Part shown: one piece after another, positions 8,484 through 16,981 of the stretch
How positions within the stretch are numbered: position 1 is the stretch's first letter
Layout of the letters: each line of letters opens with the position of its first letter
Program-made: the position numbers and the translations under genes
Notes under the pieces: generated by a model
The model's database searches: none
Told to the model about the DNA's origin: nothing
What the model saw: only the letters and a program-made list of their open reading frames with translations
From: Saltatorellus ferox
GTDB taxonomy: Bacteria > Planctomycetota > UBA1135 > GCA-002686595
DNA: 64,000 nucleotides
Reading direction: 5' to 3'
NCBI GenBank assembly: GCA_007751475.1
Contig: CP036434.1
Span: 4,717,524 to 4,781,523, forward strand

Positions 8484-11057
8484 CTACAGCCTGAGTCGAT
8501 TGAGCTTCCCGCGCTCGAGCCGAACGGGCTCCGTTCTAAGCTCCCGATATCCAGCCCGAAGGATCAGTTCGACGGTGCTCTGTGGCACGAACAGAAGCGG
8601 GAATTCGCTCCCCGCTTCCCTCCGGAGATTCTCCGAGTAAGTGCTGTGGTTTGCCACGCGCGACAGCAGGGTCAAATCCTTCCCGCCCCCATCGCGCGCC
8701 CCGATAGCCGTGACCGCCTCGTCCGCCACCGAGAGGATCACCTCACAAAGGGGATCCACTTCGATCCGCTTCGCCTCCCCTGGCTCGAAGCTGGCAATGG
8801 AGTATGAGGCGGCGTGGTTGCTGCTCATCTCATCCGTCGTCACGGCGACCTCGACGCCTTGCGCAGGAAGCGAAGGGAAGAAGAAGTGTCCCTCCGCATC
8901 CGTGGTCATGGAGAGCCCCACGACGTCCGGGCGACCGGTAGCAAACCCTCCGGCGTCAAGTACGATCGAGATGGCCGCCCGAGCCCCCGCCACGGGCTCT
9001 CCTCGACGATCGACCACGACCCCCTCGGCGGAGCGCACGTTTGGCTCCACAGGAAGCGTGATCGTCCACGGGTCCGCCTCCGCAGGGTCGACAACCACAT
9101 CGTGAACCATGAGTGGCTCGAACGAATAAAAGCGAAGTGTGTAGGGCCGATCCCGAAGGAAGATGAGCTCGAACCGGCCTTCTCGATCCGTTCGTCCCCC
9201 CAAGCTAGATTCGATGCGCTCGAGCGTGGCCGAAGAACTTCCCTTCGGTGTTCCGTCGAAGAGCGCCATGGAGATCAAGCGTGCGGGTGAACCATCCGGG
9301 TGCAGAAGCGTGCCCTGGACGGCCCCCATGGCATCGGGGACCTCAATGCGGACCTCTGCGCCGACCTCCTCCAGCACCGAACGCAGCCTGGCTCCCTCCA
9401 CCGCTCCAAAGCGCCCGCTCTCGTCTTGGGTGGTGATTCGTGGAGACTCGTCCGCTCCGATGTCCGGGATTCCGACCTCGAACCTCCCGTCGTCATCTGC
9501 CTCCGCCTCGTGGTACTTGAAGCGCACCGTGGCCCGTGCACATGCGGTACCGTCGACATGCTCGACTCGACCGCGCAAGATCCCTTCTTGGACGCTCTTC
9601 TCGCGTCGCACGACGAGCACGACGCCCAGGTCGCTGCTTACCGGGGTCTCCACCCGGGCCGAGTGAGCTCGTCCCGAATAAGCGTTGACCATGGCGAGCG
9701 CGTCGGCAGGTACGAACCCCAGATCGAACGAACCGTCCGATCCAGCAGTCACGCTGCGCCCCTCGGTTCGGAATCCGGCGTGCCTGATCGCCTCCGTGAG
9801 CCGAAGGCACAGCGCAGGCTCACTGACGTAGCGAACCTGAGCCCCGGCCACGGCGTCTCCGTTGCTGTCCACCACGCGGCCCGCGAGACGGACCGCAGGC
9901 GCCATGAGGTAGTCGCAGGAGTCCTGGACCGGTTGGCGCACGCCTATCGGTGCAAACGGGCGCGCGTCGATCGTCCACTCGCCTTCGGAAAGACCTCCCC
10001 TGTAGCGGCGCGTGAAGCTGAGGTGGCCCTCATCGTCGGTCCAACCGTGCTCTTGGCTCTCCGTGACGAGCTCCTCTGGCCGGCTGTCCTCTACCCGGCT
10101 CCAACGGACCTCTGCACTACGAATCGGCTCGCCATCGAGTCCCAGGAGCGTCACCGTATCATCGGACGCAACTTGGACGGCTACCTGGCCAGACTGTGCC
10201 AGCGCGCTGGACTCCCCGTGGGCTCCCGCATCCTTTGTCTCCGCAGGAGCGACACGAGTGGTCACGAACCCCGAGGTGGGAGTTCCCAGCAGAAGCTCCG
10301 GCGTAACCGTCGAGGGCTCGAGCTCTGCACCGCTCAGGGACGACGGCTCCACCGCATCTTCGTGTTGATCGAGGTACCAGGCCGTTCCCGCGAGGGCCAT
10401 GAGGATGGTCGCGGCGGCACCGACGAAGAGGGCGCCGCCACCCAGCTTCGAGCCAGATTTGACGGCCGCGCCTGCTGCGCCACTCACCGCAGACTTCGCC
10501 ATGACCGCGCGCACTTCAGGCCGACACAGTGGGAGCAGAGCCAGAGCCCACGCGCCGCCTTCGCCGTACCTCGCTCCAAGGCGGACTTTTAGCTGAGCGA
10601 GCCCGCGCTCGATTCGCTTCTTCACGGTGGGAACGGGCGCCCCGGTCTCCTCCGAGATCGCGCTTGGAGAAAGCCCGCGCAGGTGGCGCGCCAGTACCGC
10701 GTCTCGGTACGGATCGGCCAGCTCCATGATCGCCTCCAGCAGGGCACGCTGCCTCTCCGCCGCGATGACGGATTCTGCTGTCGACGCGCTTGCCTCGTAT
10801 GTGGCGATAGCTCTTTCGCGTGCCGCCGCGTTCGCTCGCGAGCGGACACGCTGGCGCGCCAGGTTCTTGACGGTCGCGCGGAGCCAGCCGCCGGGGTTCT
10901 CCCGAACGGCAGGGCCGTCCGAGAGGGCCGCGAGAACGGCTTCCTGGACGAGGTCATCCGCGCTCGCGGCGTCGGCGACGAGGCTACCGGCGAGCCGCCG
11001 GAGTGCAGCGGTCTCAGCCAGCAGCGTCTCGAAGGAGATTCTTGGGTTCGAGGTCAT
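8484..11057 (-). CDS. ECF sigma factor fused to membrane helix and carboxypeptidase-regulatory-like domains
   Basis: The ATG at 11057 gives 857 residues. Residues 20-60 form sigma region 2 (ASADDLVQEAVLAAL), residues 112-160 form region 4 with the helix-turn-helix LSPSAISEETGAPVPTVKKR. A hydrophobic helix follows at about 207-229 (ALFVGAAATILMALAGTAWYL), and the remaining 620 residues are beta-rich, with several repeats like AGRVVDSNGDAVAGAQV, GVVVDRRGEPVAGARA and DGSFDLGFVP that match the carboxypeptidase regulatory-like / Ig-like fold. The sigma part would be cytoplasmic and the rest outside, so sensing and transcription control are joined in one chain. The open frame continues upstream to 11276, but that extension is repeat DNA; translation should begin at 11057. 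No separate anti-sigma gene is adjacent. Confidence 0.88.
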   Translation of the reverse strand: MTSNPRISFETLLAETAALRRLAGSLVADAASADDLVQEAVLAALSDGPAVRENPGGWLRATVKNLARQRVRSRANAAARERAIATYEASASTAESVIAAERQRALLEAIMELADPYRDAVLARHLRGLSPSAISEETGAPVPTVKKRIERGLAQLKVRLGARYGEGGAWALALLPLCRPEVRAVMAKSAVSGAAGAAVKSGSKLGGGALFVGAAATILMALAGTAWYLDQHEDAVEPSSLSGAELEPSTVTPELLLGTPTSGFVTTRVAPAETKDAGAHGESSALAQSGQVAVQVASDDTVTLLGLDGEPIRSAEVRWSRVEDSRPEELVTESQEHGWTDDEGHLSFTRRYRGGLSEGEWTIDARPFAPIGVRQPVQDSCDYLMAPAVRLAGRVVDSNGDAVAGAQVRYVSEPALCLRLTEAIRHAGFRTEGRSVTAGSDGSFDLGFVPADALAMVNAYSGRAHSARVETPVSSDLGVVLVVRREKSVQEGILRGRVEHVDGTACARATVRFKYHEAEADDDGRFEVGIPDIGADESPRITTQDESGRFGAVEGARLRSVLEEVGAEVRIEVPDAMGAVQGTLLHPDGSPARLISMALFDGTPKGSSSATLERIESSLGGRTDREGRFELIFLRDRPYTLRFYSFEPLMVHDVVVDPAEADPWTITLPVEPNVRSAEGVVVDRRGEPVAGARAAISIVLDAGGFATGRPDVVGLSMTTDAEGHFFFPSLPAQGVEVAVTTDEMSSNHAASYSIASFEPGEAKRIEVDPLCEVILSVADEAVTAIGARDGGGKDLTLLSRVANHSTYSENLRREAGSEFPLLFVPQSTVELILRAGYRELRTEPVRLERGKLNRLRL

Positions 11058-11179
11058 GGTGCCAGGTAGTGGCAGTGCCGCTCGGATCGACGACCGGCTT
11101 TCCTCGAAGAATAACTTCACGGTCGCCTGGCCTGTCGCGAACCTTGGTAACGGGGTCGCGAGCTGCGTCGAAGGGTCTT

Positions 11180-11274
11180 GGCGGTACCGAACCTGGCGGT
11201 ACCGAACCCGACCCAATGGCGGTACCGAACCCGACCCAAAGCCGCCACGTTTCGGATCATCGGGCGGTACCGCC
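11180..11274. repeat. palindromic intergenic repeat, locus A (incomplete)
   Basis: Three head-to-tail copies of GGCGGTACCGAACC begin at 11180, 11195 and 11218 (steps of 15 and 23 bases). The third continues into CGACCCAAAGCCGCCACGTTTCGG, but the mirror-image right arm seen in other copies is missing and replaced by a 12-bp perfect palindrome GGCGGTACCGCC at 11263-11274. It lies between two minus-strand genes. Confidence 0.93.
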
Positions 11275-11280
11275 AAAGTC

Positions 11281-12720
11281 CTACTCGTCCGCGAAGGGAA
11301 CGCGGACTACCACTGTGTGGCCCTTGTGGCGGGGGTCGGTGAGGCCTTGGATGGTCCACAGGTCGAGGCCGTTGTCGCCGTCGATGCAGCAAGCGCTGTA
11401 GTCCAGGGGCGTCTTGCTCCGGTTGACGCCTTCGCCCTCCCCTGTGGCGCCGATGGCGCGGAGCGTGCCGGGCACGTCATCGCCCCGGCGCCACGCAACG
11501 CGGGTGCCGATGAACATCTCGGGACTCGTTTCTTGGAAGCTAACGAGCACGTCGAGGCGTTCGTTCACCGCCAGTGTGGGTTGGATGTAGCTAGAGGTGT
11601 CGCTGGCGATGAGGCCCCTCTGGAAGATGGATCCATCCAGGCGGACCTGGTACCACTGGACCGCGGCGCGGCCCTCATGGTGGATCGCGTTTGCGAACCA
11701 GATGAAGCCGCCTTGGAGCACGACGTTCTTGGGGTGACGACTGCCCGAGGGGGTCTTCTGCTCGATGCCCTTCTGGGGCGAATCGGGGAGAGAGCCTGTA
11801 AGCTCGAGGCCGTGGAGGGACGCGCCGAGCTGGCGCCAGCGGGGCCCGCCGGCCCCATCCGCCTCCACCATGTTGATGATGAAGTGCCTGTCCGTGATGC
11901 GGAGAAAGTAAAGCGGATCCACCGGATCCTGGCTCAGCACGGGGTGGCCCAGCAAGCCGTCGAAGTGATAGGCGCGCGTGGGCTGGCCCGCTTTCATATC
12001 AGGGGTCGAGAGCACGAGGGTGCTGTCGAGAACCTCACGGGTCTCAGGCACCGTAGGGGTCTTGGGCGGCTCGGGGAACCAGATGTCACACCGTTCTGTC
12101 CCAGGTAGCGTGTGCCCTGTCCAACGCTGGCTGGCTGCTACCGCGCCACCGATCACGCCGCCTGGCCCGCTCACGGCGTAGGAATTCCAAGGGCCCCGCG
12201 GGTCATCCGTCTCGGAGACCATGATGTTGTTGTTCTTGAAGTTCGAGTCCCCCCAGTGCCACCAAACATCCATGACGAAGGCCCTCGCCTGGCGCTGGAA
12301 GCAGACCCTGGGGTCGACGCCGTACTTGAGGGCCCTCCCTCTGACGCCGCCGACGTTCTCTCCACTCTTGTCGTAGACGAGCAGCCCGCTCCTCGTCAGC
12401 GCCAGCACATACCCACCGCCGACGGCCACCTGCCGGTCCGCGTCACCCTTTCGGCGCGTGGCAATTTCGAACGCGGATAGCCCGTCGATATCGCGGACCA
12501 AAACCCGCTCCTTCCACCTCGGCGCCGCGCTTCTGCTGGCCGCCGCGTCCTTGTGATCACGGAGCTCGACGGGAACCGGCGTCACCATCTCGCTGCGAGC
12601 TGGCGCCCTCCAATCGAACTCCGCCGTCTTGGGGCGCTCTGTCTGCGCCGAGAGAGCAAGCAACGGGAGCAAGACGGCCATGGGAGTCAGGAACAGCGCG
12701 CGCGTGGGTAGGTTCTTCAT
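11281..12720 (-). CDS. secreted protein of unknown function
   Basis: The ATG at 12720 gives 479 residues with a clear signal peptide (MKNLPTRALFLTPMAVLLPL, cleaved near ALSAQ). The frame is open upstream through repeat DNA, but the signal peptide fixes the start. The mature part has WWHWGDSNFKNNNIMVSETD, DPRGPWNSYAV and several blocks of the form ...VLSTPD, FLRITDRHFIINMV, WTIQGLTDP, which suggest a six- or seven-bladed propeller fold, but I cannot assign a family with confidence. Repeats of the palindromic family lie directly on both sides (11180-11274 and 12782-12893). Confidence 0.75.
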   Translation of the reverse strand: MKNLPTRALFLTPMAVLLPLLALSAQTERPKTAEFDWRAPARSEMVTPVPVELRDHKDAAASRSAAPRWKERVLVRDIDGLSAFEIATRRKGDADRQVAVGGGYVLALTRSGLLVYDKSGENVGGVRGRALKYGVDPRVCFQRQARAFVMDVWWHWGDSNFKNNNIMVSETDDPRGPWNSYAVSGPGGVIGGAVAASQRWTGHTLPGTERCDIWFPEPPKTPTVPETREVLDSTLVLSTPDMKAGQPTRAYHFDGLLGHPVLSQDPVDPLYFLRITDRHFIINMVEADGAGGPRWRQLGASLHGLELTGSLPDSPQKGIEQKTPSGSRHPKNVVLQGGFIWFANAIHHEGRAAVQWYQVRLDGSIFQRGLIASDTSSYIQPTLAVNERLDVLVSFQETSPEMFIGTRVAWRRGDDVPGTLRAIGATGEGEGVNRSKTPLDYSACCIDGDNGLDLWTIQGLTDPRHKGHTVVVRVPFADE

Positions 12721-12781
12721 GTCCAAAAACCAGCACGTCGCGGTCGCACTTTCGGCGACACGCATTCCCCCGTAGTCAAGT

Positions 12782-12893
12782 GGCGTTGCCGAACGTGGCG
12801 GTACCGAACCCGACCCAAAGCCGCCACGTTTCCGATCGTACGTTCCTCGTTCGATCCGAAACGTGGCGGCTTTGGGTCGGGTTCGGTACCGCC
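12782..12893. repeat. palindromic intergenic repeat, locus B (42-bp stem)
   Basis: Two inverted arms, 12797-12838 and 12852-12893, match at 41 of 42 positions around a 13-base centre (TACGTTCCTCGTT). A degenerate 15-base copy of the arm start (GGCGTTGCCGAAC...) precedes it at 12782. It lies between divergently transcribed genes, so it is not simply a transcription terminator. Confidence 0.95.
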
Positions 12894-13052
12894 AAGCAAA
12901 CAGCGGTTCTCGGATGGGGCCCCTTCGGTGGAACGGGGCGGGTTCGGCACTGCCCGGAAATTTCAGTAGCGGTTCGGGCGGACTGCGGATGGAGATAGAT
13001 ACCCGCGGCCGTTGGCGCGCGGTCTCCATCCACTGCTCCACCACACCACGCC

Positions 13053-14354
13053 ATGAACGGACTCTTCAAGCTCGTGATCGCCCTCGGAACCTTCACATGC
13101 CTCCCTGATGCTCTCGCGCAGCGACTCCTCATCCCCGATAGCGCCAACGGTGCCATCATGGAATTCGATCCGTTCTCGGGTCAGCTGATCCGACCCATCG
13201 CCGTCGATCTCGACGCGGTGACCGGCGGCGCTGCGCGAGTCCCCATCGAGGTCATGGAAGCGCCGAATGGGGAGCTCTGGGTCAGTGATATGGTCGCGGA
13301 CACCGTTTTCCGCCTCACAGGAGACGGAAGCCAGTGGGTAGGTACGGCGGGCGGGCCGCTCGATCAATGCCGCGGCCTGGCGCCGCTTGGACCAGGGGCT
13401 CTCGTGGCGAACTCAGGCTCCAGCGGCGGAGCCCCCGGAGATTCACTGGCACAGGTCGACGCAGCGGGAAAACTGATCACGTCGGCAGCGATCGGCGACC
13501 CCTTCGACGTCGTGCCGTTCACCTTCCAGGGCGTTCCCGGGTTCCTGGTCTCCGATATTTCCGGCGATGACCTCGTGTTCGCGGAGGGAGCGGACCTCCA
13601 GAACCAGTCCCTCTTCCACGGCTCCAATGGCGTCAGCGGCGTCGACACCCCCAACCAGATTCACGTCTCCGCGAGCGGTCGCGTGTTCGTGGCTGGAGCG
13701 TCGACTCCCGTGGGGATCTACGAGTACGACGCGAGCGGCGCCGAGATCGCCTACATCGACACGAGCAGCGTCGGAGGAGTCCGTGGCGTATACCTCCTTG
13801 GCAACGGCAACCTTCTCTTCTCGACCGGTTCTGGCGTTCACGTCTACGAGACTTCGACGGCGCTGATCACCACGCTGCTCCAAGGGGTCTCCGGTCGCTC
13901 GATCACTCTCTACTCCCGCGACCTCTGTGCGTGCGACAACTACTGCACGGCCAACGTCAACAGCACGGGGACCGTGGCGACGATCTCGGTCACCGGATCG
14001 GGCCGGGTCACTGACAACGATCTACTGCTGACCACCTCGAGCGTCCCCACCTTCTCCTTCGGCTTCTTCATCACGAGCCGTTTCCAGGGCTTCGTCGCCA
14101 CCCCCAGCGGAAGCGCCGGGAATCTGTGCTTGGCAGGCAGCATCGGCCGCTACGTGGGCCCGGGACAGACTCAAAACTCAGGTGCCTCGGGCGCTTTTTC
14201 ACTGGATCTGGATCTGACACGAACGCCCCAGCCCAACGGCCTCGTTGCGATCACCCCGGGCCAGACCTGGCACTTCCAGGCCTGGTTCCGGGACGCTGTC
14301 GGTGGCCTGCCCACCTCCAACTTCACGGACGGCGTCCGCGTGGTGTTCTTCTAG
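13053..14354 (+). CDS. secreted propeller-like protein with planctomycete C-terminal domain
   Basis: The 433-residue product has a signal peptide (MNGLFKLVIALGTFTCLPDALAQ). The next 270 residues contain NHL/SMP-30-like propeller blades (IMEFDPFSGQL, APNGELWVSDMVADTVFRL, VSASGRVFVAG). The last ~135 residues are the domain shared with other secreted proteins of this window: Cys-rich start (CDNYCTANVNSTG), FSFGFFITS, GNLCLAGSIGRYVGPGQTQN, TWHFQAWFRD, and a final TSNF...VVFF strand. Such a repeated C-terminal module suggests a sorting or anchoring role; that is inference. Palindromic repeats flank the gene on both sides. Confidence 0.85.
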   Translation: MNGLFKLVIALGTFTCLPDALAQRLLIPDSANGAIMEFDPFSGQLIRPIAVDLDAVTGGAARVPIEVMEAPNGELWVSDMVADTVFRLTGDGSQWVGTAGGPLDQCRGLAPLGPGALVANSGSSGGAPGDSLAQVDAAGKLITSAAIGDPFDVVPFTFQGVPGFLVSDISGDDLVFAEGADLQNQSLFHGSNGVSGVDTPNQIHVSASGRVFVAGASTPVGIYEYDASGAEIAYIDTSSVGGVRGVYLLGNGNLLFSTGSGVHVYETSTALITTLLQGVSGRSITLYSRDLCACDNYCTANVNSTGTVATISVTGSGRVTDNDLLLTTSSVPTFSFGFFITSRFQGFVATPSGSAGNLCLAGSIGRYVGPGQTQNSGASGAFSLDLDLTRTPQPNGLVAITPGQTWHFQAWFRDAVGGLPTSNFTDGVRVVFF

Positions 14355-14400
14355 ATCCTATGGGGCAGGCCTGGATCGTTCACGGACGAACTGGATGCGT

Positions 14401-14535
14401 GGCGGTACCGAACCCGGCGGTACCGAACCCGACCCAACGGCGGTACCGAACCCGACCCAAAGCCGCCACGTTTCCGATCGTACGCTCCTCGTTCGATCCG
14501 AAACGTGGCGGCTTTGGGTCGGGTTCGGTACCGCC
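14401..14535. repeat. palindromic intergenic repeat, locus C (three left units plus full hairpin)
   Basis: Partial arm copies begin at 14401 and 14416, then a complete hairpin follows: arm 14439-14480, centre TACGCTCCTCGTT, arm 14494-14535, with 41 of 42 bases paired. The hairpin is identical to locus B except one base of the loop, and the 15- and 23-base steps of the left copies equal those at locus A. It lies between converging genes. Confidence 0.95.
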
Positions 14536-14609
14536 ATGATCACCTGGCACGAAAGCGCGGGACCACCCCAAGGCGGCCCCGCGCTGCTACTGCCGGGGAT
14601 CGGCCGGGA

Positions 14610-16814
14610 TCAGTCTGCCGAAAGGACGACGTCGTCGATGTAGGCGTGCTCGTTGTTGCGGTTCGCGTTCAAAGAAAAGCGGAGCCGCAGGTTCGGGTTG
14701 TTGTCCGCTCCGGAGCCCAACGAGAAGGTGGGCGTGCCCCAACCGCCGCTGTGCGTCTCGACGGCCCGCCAGACGCTGCCGTCGTACCACTCGACCGTCA
14801 GGCGCTCGCCACCATCGAGTCGCCGCGTGCGTCGCGCGTAACTCAGCGTGACGCCCGTGCGACCAGCGGTGCTCACCGCGACCTCGATTGAACTCCCGCG
14901 GCGAAGGCGTGCTCCGTAGGTCCCCGTGAAGGCGGACTGGGCACTGACGTCAGCGTTGCCGACCGGCATCCAGGCGTTCGTGGCGAAGGAACCACTCTCG
15001 AACCCGTCGCCGAGGATGTCGCCGCCGCTCGGGGCCGAGACGGTGATGTAGTTCGTCAGGGTCTGGGTATCCGAGCCGTCCGAGTTCGAGACCGTCAGGC
15101 TGACGGTGTAGCTTCCCACGCTGGTGTAGATGTGGCCCGGTTCCTGGGCTGTCGAGGTGCTTCCGTCACCGAAATCCCATGACCATGAGTTCGGGTTGTT
15201 CGTGGACTGATCGGTGAAACTGACGTTGAGTGGTGTCGTTCCCGAGGTCGGCGTAGCGACGAAGTCTGCCACCGGAGGCTGGGGGGCGTCAGGGTTCACG
15301 ACGACATAGTCGGTTCGCGTGAGCGTGTCGGTGCCGTCGGCATTCGTGACCGTCAGGCTAACGCTGTAGGTCCCGGCAGTGGTGTAGGTGTAGCTCGGGT
15401 TCTGGGACGCTGAATTGTTGCCGTCTCCAAAGCTCCAGTTCCAAGACGCGGGGCCATTCTGCGACGAATCGCTGAAGGTCACGGTCAGCGGAACGGTGCC
15501 CGAGGTGGGCGCGCCGCTGAAGTCCGCGACGGGCGGCGTCGATCCGCCGCCGTTGACGAGGTTCAGGGAGCCAAGGCTGTCGAGGCGGCCGTATCCAAAG
15601 GTGTTGTCCACGCCGGCGGAGCCGAGGTCCGTGGCGCCCTGCTTCATGATCGACTCGACCTGGCCGGGGGTCAGGTTCGGATCGGCAGACCAGATAAGGC
15701 CGGCGAGGCCTGCTGCGATGGGACAAGCGAAGCTGGTCCCTGTCGCGTACACGTAGGAAGAGTTCGAGGTGCTGGACGTTGTCGCCACAGCGTCGCCCGG
15801 GGCCATGAAGTCCACGAACTGGCCGTAGGCGGAGAAGGAAGCGCGCGTCTCGTTCTCCGAGGTCGCACCCACAACCATCAGATCGTCGTTGTCGCGGTTG
15901 CCGAACGTGAGGTTCCGGTTGTCGTTACCCGCCGCCCAGAACAGGAGGCCGCCGAGAGACCGGATGTAGGAAGCCGTGGTCAGATTCGAGTTCGTGTCGG
16001 CGCCGGAGTAGCTCACGCTGGCGATCTTGTCGCCGGCCTCGATCGAGGTCCGCGCAGCGTGCTGCAGGACGCTAAGCGACGCGCTACCGGTCGACACGTT
16101 CGAAACGCGCATCATGCGGTGGCTCAGGTTCCACCCGATGCCACTGACCCCGACGCCGTTGTTGCCATTGGCTGCGGCACTGCCTGTGCATTGCGTGCCA
16201 TGGGGGTGGACGGGTAGGACGCTCCCCCCCTGGGACTCCCACTGCTGATCGACGGCGTTGTAGCCCTCTAGCCGGTGAAGCTGCAGGTCATCGTGAGTCG
16301 TCAGAACGCCCGTGTCGCAGATCCCGATCGAGACCGTGGGGCTCCCGGTCTCTTGGTCCCAAGCGTCGCAGGAGCGCATCGCGGTGTGCTGCCACGAGAG
16401 TCCCAGGAACTGGTCGTCCGAGCATTGAATCGGATAAAGCAGCCAGTCGGGCTCGACGTACTGGAACGCCCCGGTCGCGAGCAGCGTCGCGGCCACTTCC
16501 GTTTCGCTCGATCCGGCCGGCACTTCGAAAACGTACTCATCGGTCTGCGGCACGTAGCTGTCGACTTCGTAGAGCGTCATCTCGAGCCGCGCCGTGGCCA
16601 GGCTCTGTCCAATGGCATCGGAGCTGAGCCCTCGTGCCTCGAGGGCCGTGGCCTGCAGCGGTCTCGCGATCATGCGCCCGGTGAACTCGCGTTGTCCGGG
16701 GCTTGCGACGAATTCAGGGGCTGACTGGTCTTGCGCTTCCTGGACGGGAGATTGGCCTTGGGCCAAACCCACCATCGCGAGGGCAAAGAGGAGGGCTGTG
16801 GGTCGAGTTGTCAT
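14610..16814 (-). CDS. secreted S8 (subtilisin) peptidase with two PKD domains
   Basis: The ATG at 16814 starts a signal peptide (MTTRPTALLFALAMVGLAQG). The catalytic triad of the subtilisin family is visible: Asp167 in GICDTGV, His205 in HPHGTQC and Ser361 in GTSFACP, with the oxyanion Asn297 in AAGNDN. Residues 30-130 form a prodomain-like stretch. Two PKD domains follow at roughly 415-500 and 505-590, each with the W.FGDG signature (WNWSFGDG, WSWDFGDG). The last ~110 residues form a MAM/jelly-roll-like module (FESGSF...YIDDVVLS). The enzyme should be exported and degrade extracellular protein; PKD domains usually bind polymers or matrix. Total length 734 residues. Confidence 0.94.
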   Translation of the reverse strand: MTTRPTALLFALAMVGLAQGQSPVQEAQDQSAPEFVASPGQREFTGRMIARPLQATALEARGLSSDAIGQSLATARLEMTLYEVDSYVPQTDEYVFEVPAGSSETEVAATLLATGAFQYVEPDWLLYPIQCSDDQFLGLSWQHTAMRSCDAWDQETGSPTVSIGICDTGVLTTHDDLQLHRLEGYNAVDQQWESQGGSVLPVHPHGTQCTGSAAANGNNGVGVSGIGWNLSHRMMRVSNVSTGSASLSVLQHAARTSIEAGDKIASVSYSGADTNSNLTTASYIRSLGGLLFWAAGNDNRNLTFGNRDNDDLMVVGATSENETRASFSAYGQFVDFMAPGDAVATTSSTSNSSYVYATGTSFACPIAAGLAGLIWSADPNLTPGQVESIMKQGATDLGSAGVDNTFGYGRLDSLGSLNLVNGGGSTPPVADFSGAPTSGTVPLTVTFSDSSQNGPASWNWSFGDGNNSASQNPSYTYTTAGTYSVSLTVTNADGTDTLTRTDYVVVNPDAPQPPVADFVATPTSGTTPLNVSFTDQSTNNPNSWSWDFGDGSTSTAQEPGHIYTSVGSYTVSLTVSNSDGSDTQTLTNYITVSAPSGGDILGDGFESGSFATNAWMPVGNADVSAQSAFTGTYGARLRRGSSIEVAVSTAGRTGVTLSYARRTRRLDGGERLTVEWYDGSVWRAVETHSGGWGTPTFSLGSGADNNPNLRLRFSLNANRNNEHAYIDDVVLSAD

Positions 16815-16941
16815 GTGGGATCGAGAAGGCGACAAAGAATGCTCGGGCCTGGTGCCCGGAGGAGCGTGAGAGAAAGAGTCTCACGGAGTCGCCTTCATGT
16901 CCAGGATCGAAATCACCAGGCCACGCCAGGACGGAAAAACG

Positions 16942-16959
16942 CCTGGCGGTACCGCCAGG
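16942..16959. repeat. 18-bp perfect palindrome, locus D of the repeat family
   Basis: CCTGGCGGTACCGCCAGG is a perfect palindrome whose core is the GGCGGTACCGCC tip found at locus A and formed by joining the outer ends of the long hairpins. It sits in the 167-base gap between two minus-strand genes, next to a small hairpin at 16865-16885. Confidence 0.8.
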
Positions 16960-16981
16960 TTCGAAACGGGTTCGCGGTTCC

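Noticed and set aside
12797-12893. Reading the 42-bp-stem hairpins as plain terminators
   Set aside because: Locus B lies between two gene starts, and there is no T-run. Several copies are incomplete.
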